DNA of 64,000 nt. Origin: Nemophila menziesii (taxonomy: Eukaryota; Streptophyta; Magnoliopsida; Boraginales; Hydrophyllaceae). This document shows, piece after piece, positions 12,180 to 20,435 of the stretch. Location: positions 1 to 64,000 of the forward strand of contig JARWIR010000177.1 in the NCBI GenBank assembly GCA_029959085.1, written 5' to 3'. A program made the translations under genes and the position numbers. Within the stretch, counting starts at the first letter, position 1, and every line of letters begins with the position of its first letter. The notes under the pieces were generated by a model, which worked only from the letters and a program-made list of their open reading frames with translations, did not search any database and had not been told where the DNA came from.

Positions 12180-14809
12180 ATAATAGATTCATATTTATAT
12201 TTGGCTAAGTGTAATAAATTTTTTTAGGCGTGATAAATACGTAACGCAACAAAATTGTACCTAACAAAATCAACCTAGGTTGTTAAGATTGACGAAAGTT
12301 TCTCGATTAAAAAAACTAAATGTTTCATCCATAGAAGGAGACACATTAATAGCTTCTACAAATATATGGATAAGTAGTCGACATAAGTTTAGTTGACAAC
12401 CTAATATATAGGGTTGTTTAAGTCCAATACGTGATTAAATATGCAGTTAATTGCGATTTTTAAAATGAGTAATGCTGGGAATCACCCAAAAAAGCATCAC
12501 CTAAACATCACCCATGATGTGGCGGTTAGGTGGTCCAATCATGAATTTTCTCTTTCCAGATTTATTTTTTTCTCTCTCCTGCATGATTGGACCACCTAAC
12601 CGCCACATCATGGGTGATGTTTAGGTGATATCTTTTTGGGTGATACCCAGCATTACTCTTTTAAAATATTAAACACATACATATCTTGAGATTAAACTCT
12701 TGTGTTATTTAGTCTGAGTTTGTTTCATACCATAAATTCTTCCCAACATATACTTATGCAATGATAATTTTTCATTGAAAAAACTTAAATATATTTAGTA
12801 GGTTCATATGTATTATGTTAAAATTTATTTTGGGCTATACCTAATATAGATGAATTATTTGTGAATTTTCACATTATTTTGTTTTATGTAATATTTAAAA
12901 AATAGAAACTAAAAGCCGTATTTAGTAAAATTGTTTTTAAAAGGTTTTTATAAATTTATTTAGCTCAATTTTGTCAAAATACAATTTTCATATTTGTTGA
13001 TACAATTTTTGATAGTGTAATTACTATTCAAGACTATATATTAGAAAAAATCCGGAATACATATTATATAATTGCTTAATAATATTATTTTGTCTTGCTT
13101 TTTTAGAATAAGTAAAATATAGTAAATTCAACATGTATTTTTTATATTTGATATAATTAATAATATAAAAAATATTAATAATTAAATAAAAGGAAATTGT
13201 AGAAAATTATAACTGTATACAATTTTGTATTTATAATAATCTTAAATTATAGGATATGAAAAATATTTTAGTTTGTATGTTAATTATATATAGTTTCAAT
13301 TTTAATAACTTCTACAAAAATCAAGCCAGAATATTATTTGAGATAATAACTATACGTGAATTAATTAAAAATAAAAAATAAAGTTCGAATTAAAATGTTA
13401 TATAGTAAAAAATAAATTATGTATTAATACAAGATCTTAGTATGTTACATGATTTAGGCATAATTCTTTCATAAAAAACTCTACAATTTGATCGTTGGCC
13501 ATGACATTTCATCACAATCATCCTCGTAGGAAGGAAAATTGTAATAAAATGTCATAACCACGAGCATATTGTATAGGTTACATAGGGTTACTGTGATATT
13601 ATGAGAATCGAGATTAATTTGAAGAGCTCTATACGTTTCAATACGTAAAAACAACTCAGGGAAAAGAATATTTGAAGAAAATATAGCGGCAGAGAAAAGA
13701 TTAAAAGTGTTGTGCAAGAATTAGGTTAAATTGTATATGTTTATATAGTAGTTAGGAATGATGGGCCTGGTTTAGTTGGGCTTTACATTATACAGTATAT
13801 GGTTGATATAAATAAAAAAATAAAAAAAACCAGGCGTGAAATATTATTGGGCCTAATTTAAAGATAACTATAATAATTTTTTCTTCCCTACTTACCTCTA
13901 ATCTCAAAATATATATTTATATTTTTAAAATACCTTTATACGCATGGTTATAGAAGATATATTTATTGTATTCAAGAATTGTGCGTCTACAACTAGAGTA
14001 GGAAAGCCTATCAATCATATCTTAGTGTTGTAAAAACTTTTTATTATTTTAAAACTTCTTATTCTATTTTGATTTTAGTTTCAATTTATTTCGTGACCTC
14101 ATAAAAATTTTAAATCGTTCCTTATTATAGAACATAAGTTTATTTTCCCTTTATTTTAAAAATTAATAACATGTATATGTTAAAACAAAATTTATAAGAA
14201 TTTATTTACAAAATTGGAACACAAACAAAATATTTTTTTAAGTAACATTAGAACAATAATATAGACAAAATAATCGTTTATACATATCATTTGATTTTTC
14301 AGTATATATAAATTTATATATTATTAGAATTATCATAGAAAATTATACTCTGAAGAAATATATTATAATCATTCTTCATTTCGATAGTATAGAAATACGA
14401 CTATTGAAGAAATATTTGTGTTACAAAGATATATCTTTTTAATTGGTAAAAAAGATTATAAATATTAATATATTCTTTGTTCTTTATTTGTTCTCTTGTT
14501 ATCAGTCAATATAGTACATTATTCTCCCTAAATATTCTCTTTTGTTTGATTAAATTTACACTACTGATAAAGTATTATATCCTTTATTTTTGTATTCTAT
14601 ATAATTCAATAGTATATTTTAGATGGTTAATATATTATGATTAATAATAACTTTATATAATATTGATTTTTTTAATAAAACATATTTCATGTAGTCTTTC
14701 AATTTTTCTTATTAATGTGTCTATTTTTTTATCTCTCAAAATAATAACAGTCTTGTAATGTATGTGACTGAAAAAAATATAATATATTCTATTCATAAAA
14801 TTATATATT
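12180..14809. repeat. Satellite monomer M6, carrying a MITE
   Basis: 2630 bp because a 192-bp MITE plus a 9-bp target duplication sits at phase about 287. Otherwise it is a complete monomer with no large deletion. This shows the MITE entered before the 879-bp deletion seen in the later composite units. Private change: gtttgtttcatacc for gtttggcgcatacc near 12718. Confidence 0.95.
12467..12658. mobile_element. Mutator-type palindromic MITE, copy 1
   Basis: This non-coding element of 192 bp starts gagtaatgctggg and ends cccagcattactc. The two arms are near-perfect reverse complements of about 80 bp around a short pyrimidine-rich centre. It is flanked by a 9-bp direct repeat, ttttaaaat (12458-12466 and 12659-12667), absent as a duplication in empty monomers. 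Long inverted arms with a 9-bp target duplication are typical of Mutator-like MITEs. It encodes nothing and would need a transposase from elsewhere. The left arm has gggaatcaccc where the other three copies have gggtatcaccc. Confidence 0.9.
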
Positions 14810-16139
14810 ATAATAGATTCATATTTATATTTGGCTAAGTGTAATAATTTTTTTTAGGTGTGATAAATACGTAACGCAACAAAATTGTACCTAACAAAAT
14901 CAATCTAGGTTGTTAAGATTGACGAAAGTTTCTCGATTAAAAAAACTAAATGTTTCATCCATAGAAGGAGACACATTAATAGCTTCTACAAATATATGGA
15001 ATAAGTAGTTGACATAAGTTTAGTTGACAACCTAATATATAGGGTTGTTTAAGTCCAATAAGTGATTAAATATGCAATTAATTGCGATTTTTAAAATATA
15101 AAACACATACATATCTTGAGATTAAACTCTTGTGCTATTTAGTCTGAGTTTGGCGCATACCATAAATTCTTCTCTACATGTACTTATGCAATGATAATTT
15201 TTTATTGAAAAAACTTAAATATATTTACTAGGTTCATATGTATTATGTTAAAATTTATTTTGGGCTATACCTAATATAGATGAATTATTTGTGAATTTTC
15301 ACATTATTTTGTTTTATGTAATATTTAAAAAATTGAAACTAAAAGCCGTATTTAGTAACATTGTTTTTAAAAGGTTTTTATAAATTTATTTAGCTCAATT
15401 TTGTCAAATACAATTTTCATATATGTTGATACAATTTTTGATAGTGTAATTACTATTCAAGATTATATATTAGAAAAAATCCGGAATACATGTTATATAA
15501 TAGCTTAATAATATTATTTTGTCTTGCTTTTTTAGAATAAGTAAAATATAGTAAATTCAACATGTATTTTTTATATTTGATATAATTAATAATATAAAAA
15601 AAATATTAATAATTAAATAAAAGGAAATTGTAGAAAATTATAACTCTATACAATTTTGTATTTATAATAATCTTAAATTATAGGATATGAAAAATATTTT
15701 AGTGTGTATGTTAATTATATATAGTTTCAATTTTAATAACTTCTACAAAAATCGAGCCAGAATATTATTTGAGATAATAACTATACGTGAATTAATTAAA
15801 AATAAAAAATAAAGTTCGAATTAAATTGTTATATTGTAAAAAATAAGTTATGTATTAATACAAGATCTTAGTATGTTACATGATTTAGGCATAATTCTTT
15901 TATAAAAATCTCTACAATTTGATCATTGGCTATGAAATTTCATTACAATCATCCTCGTAGGAAGGAAAATTGTAATAAAATGTCATAACCACGAGCATAT
16001 TGTATTGGTTACATAGGGTTACTGTGATATTTGGAGAATCGAAATTAATTTGAAGAGCTCTATACGTTTCAATATGTAAAAACAACTCAGGGAAAAGAAT
16101 ATTTGAAGAAAATATAGCGGCAGAGAAAATATTAAAAGT
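14810..16139. repeat. Satellite monomer M7, truncated by CACTA
   Basis: This partial unit covers phase 1 to 1330. It ends within attaaaagt, where empty monomers continue gttgtgccag. The next base starts the transposon terminus. It belongs to the subfamily with nattgaaact near 15331 and acatgttatataatagc near 15488, the latter shared with M10 and M11. Confidence 0.95.
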
Positions 16140-16151
16140 CACTACAGCAGG
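16140..16151 (+). repeat. CACTA left terminal inverted repeat
   Basis: CACTACAGCAGG directly follows satellite sequence that can be aligned base for base to empty monomers, so the element boundary is exact. The partner terminus is not in the window. The three bases before it (agt, 16137-16139) would be one copy of the usual 3-bp target duplication. Confidence 0.88.
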
Positions 16152-16159
16152 TCGAGGAT

Positions 16160-16185
16160 TTACCGACGACAGCTGTCGTCGGTAA
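16160..16185. repeat. 26-bp perfect palindrome, subterminal
   Basis: The half-site ttaccgacgacag is followed immediately by its exact reverse complement, giving a perfect 26-bp dyad nine bases inside the CACTA terminus. It carries two copies of the ACCGACGAC core in opposite orientation. In this family such motifs are the likely binding sites for the element's DNA-binding protein. Confidence 0.85.
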
Positions 16186-16465
16186 GAAGTTGAATTTCGT
16201 CGGTAAAACGGTTTACCGACGAGTGGTCGTCGGTATCCTGTCGTCCCTAGAAGTTTGTCGGTAAAATCTAGCTTACCGACAGCGTATTTGGTTCCTCGTC
16301 GATAAACATCATACTTTACCGACGAAATATATTTTGTCGGTAAAATATATTTTACCGACGACTTTGTGTTCAGTCGCCGGTAATTGGCCTTTGGTTAACG
16401 ACGATTGAAAATAATATATTGTCAGTAAATAAATTATTTACCCACGACTTCTTTGTCGGTATACT
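16186..16465. repeat. Left subterminal array of TCGTCGGTAAA motifs
   Basis: At least ten copies of ACCGACGA or its complement TCGTCGGT occur here in alternating orientation. Examples lie near 16197, 16210, 16228, 16256, 16275, 16317 and 16357. Some copies are degenerate (gtcagtaaa, ctcgtcgataaa). The density is typical of a CACTA subterminal region. Confidence 0.85.
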
Positions 16466-16500
16466 AGTAAATAAAAGTTTTTTTTTATATTTTAAATAGT

Positions 16501-16668
16501 TTACCGACGACATGCTTCACATCAATGTCGTCGGTATACTTTATTATTTTATTTTTTTTAAAAACTTTGCCGACGACATTCAGCACATGAATGTCGTCGT
16601 TATACTTTTTTTTTATTTTTTTTTAAAACTTTACCGACGACATGCATGTGATGAATGTTGTCGGTATT
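16501..16668. repeat. Three tandem hairpin-forming repeats (about 62 bp each)
   Basis: Three consecutive units begin near 16501, 16567 and 16632. Each has ccgacgacat, a short loop, then atgtcgtcg or atgttgtcgg, and each is followed by a T-rich spacer. Each unit folds into a stem of about 12 bp. They extend the left subterminal array. An open plus-strand frame across this stretch is low-complexity and not a gene. Confidence 0.8.
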
Positions 16669-16954
16669 CTTATTATTATTTTTTTAAATTTTTATTTTTA
16701 TTTTTATTTAATTTGGTTTTTCGTTTTTAAAAAAAATAATATACTAGAAATCATGACTATAACGTGAAAACTGGAATTATATTCATAAAAAATAAATAAA
16801 CTCGGGTAGTCAAAACCCGGGCAATAAAGTCAAACCCCGGAATAAAGTCAAACCCCGGGAATAAAGTCAAAATATTACATAACAACTTAAGTAAAAGTCA
16901 TGAATATAAACGTCAATAAAATCAAAGTCATAAACGTAGTAAAATATTAATCAA
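16669..16954. other. CACTA interior 3' of the gene, with a 17-bp tandem repeat
   Basis: This is AT-rich DNA downstream of the minus-strand gene. At about 16803-16872 the motif ataaagtcaaaccccgg occurs in roughly three tandem, partly degenerate copies. The stretch probably holds the 3' untranslated region of the gene, but no polyadenylation signal can be singled out in such AT-rich sequence. Confidence 0.5.
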
Positions 16955-17018
16955 TCACGGGCCCGAAAGATCTTCTCCTCGATCACTAGCTTCACTCTCT
17001 TCATCTTCATCTTCATCT

Positions 17019-17423
17019 TCATCGGAGACCGGAGCGAGACAATTTTTTTTCACGAGATTCGTTGAAGCCTTTGAGCATCTTCGCGAAAAAATCATCGGAC
17101 CTAGAGGAGGAGCTCGGTGGAGCATCGTCATCCGGCATAGGAGGTAATCCTTGGACTGCGCGGAGCTCGTTCATCCCGTCAAATATCCGCTGGATCTTTC
17201 TCGCGTTCTTCTTAGCGAGCTCGTCCGAAACAGGCGGCTTCGGGTCCTTCTTTTTCTTGAAGACACCTCCGATTGACGGGATCCAGTGTCTGCTCTTAGC
17301 CGGTTTCATCACCTCCTGAACCGTCTCCTTTAACGCTCCTATCTGCTCCTCCACTGGAACATCATCAGCCGATTGGGACCCCGTCTCGCTAACCCGATCC
17401 CTAAGCTTCTCCCGATAAACTCC
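17019..17423 (-). other. Exon 5, C-terminal exon with an A8 frameshift site
   Basis: 405 bp, acceptor ttattacag. It encodes GVYREKLRDRVSETGSQS, a Lys-rich and helical middle part, and a Ser/Asp stretch. The current frame ends SRSGLR then TGA at 17021-17019. Just upstream lies a run of eight A on the minus strand (plus 17043-17050). One-base slippage there would open a frame to 16955 that is almost pure Asp/Glu/Ser (SDEDEDEDEESEAS). That acidic tail looks like genuine former coding sequence. Confidence 0.7.
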
Positions 17424-17526
17424 CTGTAATAAAATTTCAAATAAATAATTAATAAAAATAACAAAGAAATAAATTTAAAGTTAAATAATTAATTTTAAAC
17501 AATAAAAAGTAAAATAAAATACTTAC

Positions 17527-17682
17527 ACTAGCCTGCTCCCATCTATCATCGACCCATTTGCCCTTCGCCCCGTCATAGCCCAAGTACTCGAAGTATCCGC
17601 CCATCGGTGGAAGTGGGACCTCCTCTTGGGTCTGCTCGTCGATAAAGCTCAGGGGCTCCTTCGTGTCAATCTTCAGCTTACC
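17527..17682 (-). other. Exon 4
   Basis: 156 bp, exactly 52 codons, acceptor ttttatag and a strong donor gctagt/gtaagt. It encodes an acidic start (KIDTKEPLSFIDEQTQEE), then VPLPPMGGYFEYLGYDGAKG and WVDDRWEQAS. No motif of known catalytic function is visible. Confidence 0.72.
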
Positions 17683-17768
17683 CTATAAAATATACATAAA
17701 AAATTATAATTATTAAAAATTTAAATTAAATAACTAATAACTTTTATTTTTACTTTAATAAATTATAC

Positions 17769-17867
17769 CTCGATAATCTCGTGGCGGGTCTGGGTTTGGT
17801 TCCGAGAACCTGACTTGTTCGGCTTCTTCTGGTTCTTCCGATTCTGCTTATTAATCGCCGCCTGAGC
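17769..17867 (-). other. Exon 3, basic NR-rich segment
   Basis: 99 bp, exactly 33 codons, acceptor cgtaacag and donor atcgag/gtataa. It is strongly basic (AINKQNRKNQKKPNKSGSR) and then NQTQTRHEIIE. The composition suits DNA binding or a nuclear signal, and the position matches the conserved basic block of the family. Confidence 0.75.
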
Positions 17868-17938
17868 CTGTTACGATTCAAGATAAAAAATTAATTAAAC
17901 ACTAATTTAATAATAAAATAATTAATTTAGGATTTTAC

Positions 17939-18390
17939 CTTCTTCTGAGGGTCATTCATCATCTCAAGGGTCAGCTTCCAATCCTCAAGAAGCACATCCA
18001 GGGGACACTCATCCGAATCGCCATAATCGACCTTCAAGTCATGCTTCCACCGTCTGTAAGCAGCGGACTGAGACTGCGTTAGCTTCCCACTAATAAAGTT
18101 TCAATCTCGGCGGGCCCTCCACTCCTCGAGGTTGAAGAACTCCTCGAGTTTTCCGAGGATCGTGGTCTTAAGTGCAGGCGGGACAACACTCCATGAGGGG
18201 TAGAAGGGAGGGACCGTTTCTCGAACCGCGAGACCCACCACTTGGGCCACGTGTTTCCCATATTCACCGAATGGGTTCCACGTGTCGTCGAGAATACAAA
18301 AATCTACCGGAAGGGGCCCACCTAACTTCTCCTTAGCATCGTTGGCGGTTTTGAGAGTCGAGACATTTCGGGGTCTCCTCTTTCGCTTAA
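17939..18390 (-). other. Exon 2, with a premature TGA
   Basis: 452 bp, acceptor cttaaacag and donor cagaagaag/gtaaaat. It encodes the basic start KRKRRPRN, then LPVDFCILDDTWNPFGEYGK and the PSWSVVPPALKTTILGKLEE segment. An in-frame TGA at 18103-18101 follows. After it the same frame stays open for about 55 codons to the donor, including AYRRWKHDLKVDYGD and LEDWKLTLEMMNDPQKK. A single substitution therefore explains the stop. Confidence 0.78.
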
Positions 18391-18462
18391 CTGTTTAAGA
18401 AAAGTATGTTAAATAAATTACTAACATATATTAATTGAATTTTCCAAAATAATAAATATTAC

Positions 18463-18562
18463 CGGGTGGCTGGTTACAGTCATTGAGGTTTGGGGGTTGA
18501 TTCCGGTTCGGGTCTTCACCGCTACCATCACCCCGGTGGTAATTGAACATCACATCGGCCAT
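18463..18562 (-). other. Coding exon 1 of the CACTA accessory pseudogene
   Basis: 100 bp, starting MADVMFNYHRGDG and ending in a Pro/Asn/Gln-rich segment (QPPNLNDCNQPP). The acceptor ttacag lies immediately before the ATG, so an untranslated leader exon is spliced directly to the start codon. The donor is ccacccg/gtaatatt. The exon ends after one base of codon 34. Confidence 0.75.
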
Positions 18563-19392
18563 CTGTAATTTAAATAAAATTAATAAAATTGCATTTTAGA
18601 CCTTTTTTTATTAAAAATTACAATAATACCCGTGTAAATTTGAAAAATAATATTTTTTAAGTCCTTATATTTTATATAATTACAAAAAAACCCCTAAAGT
18701 CCATAGTATTATTTTTCTAAGTTTTTTAATTTGCAATTTAGTCCTTATACTTTAATTATATAAAAAAATGCCCTAAAGTCCATATAAATTTTTTTTCTAG
18801 GTTTTTTAATTTGCAATTTAGTCCTTATATTTGATATATTTACAAAAAATACCCTAAAGTCATAAAACTTGCAAAGTTTATTAAATTGCATTCTAGTCCC
18901 TTAGTTTATCTTATTTACAAAAAAAAACCGTAAATTTCACAAACACCTAAATTAATAAACACACACAAATTCGAAAACATGAATTCCATACCACATATTT
19001 ACAGTTTAATCCAATAACATGAAAAAATTAACAAAAAATCCAAAAATTGTTCAAAACCCTAATTTTGCCAAAAATTACAAAAACTTCTAATTACATGGTG
19101 TATTTAACTAACTAAAACGTTTAAACAAACACTATCACTAACATAATAACTCTGAAATCATAAAAACCCATATACAAATCAGGAAAAAAAATTTAATTCT
19201 TAAAAAAAAAAAATAGAGTTTAGATAGGATTTCGTGTACCTATTAAGTGAAATTTGTGTTGAGGATGTCCAGGAATCCATGCCACGCAAGAAAGGAAGAA
19301 GAACAAAAACAACAAAAAAGTTAGGATTTAATTTAGAAAAATAGGAAAAAAAAAATGGAAAAACCAATTGATTTTGGCATGAAAACACTTAC
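18563..19392 (-). other. 5' leader intron of the CACTA gene
   Basis: A good donor, aaat/gtaagtgt, lies at 19393/19392 and the acceptor ttacag ends at 18563, one base before the ATG. The span of about 830 bp is AT-rich and full of stops on the sense strand. It contains the tandem repeat at 18589-18925. A short minus-strand frame near 19200-19388 is a by-product of T-rich sequence. Confidence 0.55.
18589..18925. repeat. Degenerate 75-95-bp tandem repeat within the leader intron
   Basis: Units start with ttgcattttag, ttgcaatttagtcc or ttgcattctagtcc near 18589, 18730, 18811 and 18885. They share gtccttatattt, ttacaaaaaa and ccctaaagtc. At least four diverged copies are present. No function is evident. 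Confidence 0.65.
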
Positions 19393-19520
19393 ATTTGATG
19401 TTGTTTGCTTGTGGGGATGCCTCGCAGTAGCTTGTTATTGCTCGGAATCGAATTTCTGGAGAGAGTTTTGAAGCTTTTGTGTTTCAGAAATGAGCTCGGT
19501 AGGGTTTAATAGAAGAATTG
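19393..19520 (-). promoter_or_regulatory. Probable leader exon and promoter region of the CACTA gene
   Basis: Upstream of the leader-intron donor, this stretch of about 130 bp is more GC-balanced than its surroundings. It should hold the 5' untranslated exon and transcription start, read leftward and away from the right subterminal array. No clear TATA box can be fixed. In CACTA elements the gene promoter commonly overlaps the subterminal repeats, so the array next to it may also regulate the gene. Confidence 0.4.
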
Positions 19521-19852
19521 TTTACCGACGACACGTAAGTCGTCGGTAAACAGGTCAAAGTCGTCGGTAAGTATGACACGCGTCAAACAGTCGTACGCAC
19601 GACTGTTGCGTGTCCATGTTTACCGACGACTTCTTTTCGCAAGTCGTCGGTAAATCCTTGGGCGGGAAAAATGAACCGCCCATTTTGGCCAGTAAATTTT
19701 GGATTTGGGTTTACCGACGACTTATTGACTTGAATGTCGTCGTTAAAGTTTTACCGACGACATTCTTGAATTGAATGTCGTCGTTAAAACTTTACCGACA
19801 ACATTCAAGTCAAGCAGGTCGTCGGTAAATCTTTAAATGTCGTCGGTAAACC
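19521..19852. repeat. Right subterminal palindromes of the CACTA element
   Basis: About six inverted pairs of TTTACCGACGAC and GTCGTCGGTAAA occur, with loops of 6 to 25 bp. Clear pairs lie at 19521-19550, 19619-19654, 19711-19746, 19750-19787 and 19790-19830. Several pairs have gtcgtcgttaaa in one arm, a shared G-to-T variant. The array mirrors the left side, so only the outermost part of this end is missing. Confidence 0.85.
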
Positions 19853-19930
19853 TTTTTCTTTTTTTTTAACTGGCTGCTTTTATTTTTTTCTTCTTAATGG
19901 GATTAAGATATACATACACAAATTTTTACC
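19853..19930. other. AT-rich linker between subterminal array and minisatellite
   Basis: It holds T-rich runs and ctggctgctttt, and has no gene or CACTA terminus. The right end of the element, or a breakpoint to foreign DNA, should lie here or within the minisatellite. Confidence 0.5.
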
Positions 19931-20435
19931 TGGTCAACAGTTATGGTAAAATGTTAGTGTTAGAGGTGTTTAGTCAACAGTTAGGGTGAAACTTGAGTGT
20001 TCGAGGTGTTTAGTCATCAGTTAGGGTCAAACTTGAGTGTTCGAGGTGTTTAGTCAAAAGTTATGGTCAAACATGAGTGTTCGAGGTGTTTAGTCTACAG
20101 TTATGGTCAAACTTGAGTGTTCGAGGTGTTTAGTCAACAGTTATGGTCAAACTTGATTGTTCGAGGTGTTTAGTCAACAGTTAGGGTCAAATGTTAGTGT
20201 TCGAGGTGTTTGGTCAACAGTTAGGGTCAAACTTGAGTGTTCGAGGTGTTTAGTCAACAGTTATGGTCAAATGTTAGTGTTAGAGGTGTTTAGTCAACAG
20301 TTAGGGTCAAACTTGAGTGTTCGAGGTGTTTAGTCAACAGTTAGGGTCAAACTTGAGTGTTCGAGGTGTTTAGTCCACAGTTATGGTCAAACTTGAGTGT
20401 TCGAGGTGTTTAGTCAACAGTTATGGTCAAACTTG
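19931..20435. repeat. 40-bp minisatellite, about 12.6 copies
   Basis: The unit is tagtcaacagttagggtcaa followed by acttgagtgttcgaggtgtt, exactly 40 bp, with no length change over about 500 bp. Variable sites include ttagggtcaa or ttatggtcaa and acttgagtgt or atgttagtgt. The same variants recur in different units, which suggests slippage or unequal exchange. It stops inside a unit at caaacttg, where satellite DNA begins. Nothing like it occurs elsewhere in the window. Confidence 0.95.

Larger units (their letters stand above)
1..16139. repeat. Satellite array, left block (2.436-kb monomers M1-M7)
   Basis: This is a head-to-tail tandem array. The landmark ataatagattcatattta recurs at 1, 2437, 4873, 7309, 9744, 12180 and 14810, giving periods of 2436, 2436, 2436, 2435, 2436 and 2630 (the last contains a 192-bp MITE). 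The monomer is strongly AT-rich and has no convincing gene. M1-M5 are almost identical. M6 and M7 share variants with the right block, such as gctaagtgtaat for gctaagcgtaat and gaaggaaaa for gaagtaaaa. The block ends abruptly at the CACTA left terminus. I do not recognise the satellite as a named family. Monomer boundaries are arbitrary and were set by the first base of the window. Confidence 0.97.
17019..18562 (-). pseudogene. CACTA accessory protein, Transposase_24-like (Ptta/En/Spm), five exons, broken
   Basis: On the minus strand, five exons join in frame: 18562-18463, 18390-17939, 17867-17769, 17682-17527 and 17423-17019, all with GT..AG introns, for about 403 codons. The ATG lies directly after a splice acceptor. 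Visible landmarks are PSWSVVPPAL (exon 2), DPQKK at the exon 2 end, the basic NKQNRKNQKK followed by SGSRNQTQTRH (exon 3), and a C-terminal part with KKNARKIQRIFDGMNEL. The order PxWxxVPP, then W-rich, then NR-rich basic block then GS..H, fits the plant Transposase_24 family, which accompanies the catalytic TNP2 protein in CACTA elements and probably binds its ends. Exon 2 has an in-frame TGA at 18103-18101, after EEWRARRD, with the frame continuing intact behind it. A further frameshift probably lies in exon 5. The family assignment is from memory of motifs, not a search. Confidence 0.75.
16140..20431 (-). mobile_element. CACTA (En/Spm) transposon, right end missing
   Basis: The left terminus reads CACTACAGCAGG, the CACTA signature. 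Subterminal regions on both sides (16160-16665 and 19521-19850) are packed with TTTACCGACGAC and its reverse complement, as expected for CACTA transposase-binding arrays. A spliced minus-strand gene lies between them. No CCTGCTGTAGTG terminus occurs before satellite DNA resumes at 20432, and no flanking target duplication can be matched, because the satellite resumes at another phase. The right end was therefore probably lost in a rearrangement. There is no TNP2-type catalytic transposase, so the element could not move alone even if whole. Whether the minisatellite from 19931 belongs to it is unclear. Confidence 0.9.

Noticed and set aside
16501..16668. Regularly spaced hairpin repeats as a CRISPR-like array
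   Set aside because: Plant CACTA context, palindromic motif shared with both element ends, and no spacer structure or cas genes.
16512..16730. 72-codon plus-strand frame in the CACTA left end
   Set aside because: It runs through hairpin repeats and T-runs and encodes mostly Phe/Tyr/Leu. It is explained by the subterminal repeats.
17062..17319. 85-codon plus-strand frame opposite the CACTA gene
   Set aside because: It is the antisense shadow of exon 5, whose splice sites and frame continuity fix the minus strand as coding.
18079..18267. 62-codon minus-strand frame overlapping exon 2
   Set aside because: It is in a different frame from the spliced gene. The gene frame continues across exons 1-5 with matching phases, and this one does not.
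19200..19388. 62-codon minus-strand frame upstream of the CACTA gene
   Set aside because: It lies inside the predicted leader intron and its protein is low-complexity Phe/Ser-rich.
19931..20435. Minisatellite read as telomere repeat because of ttagggt words
   Set aside because: The word occurs once per 40-bp unit and alternates with ttatggt; there is no uninterrupted TTTAGGG array.
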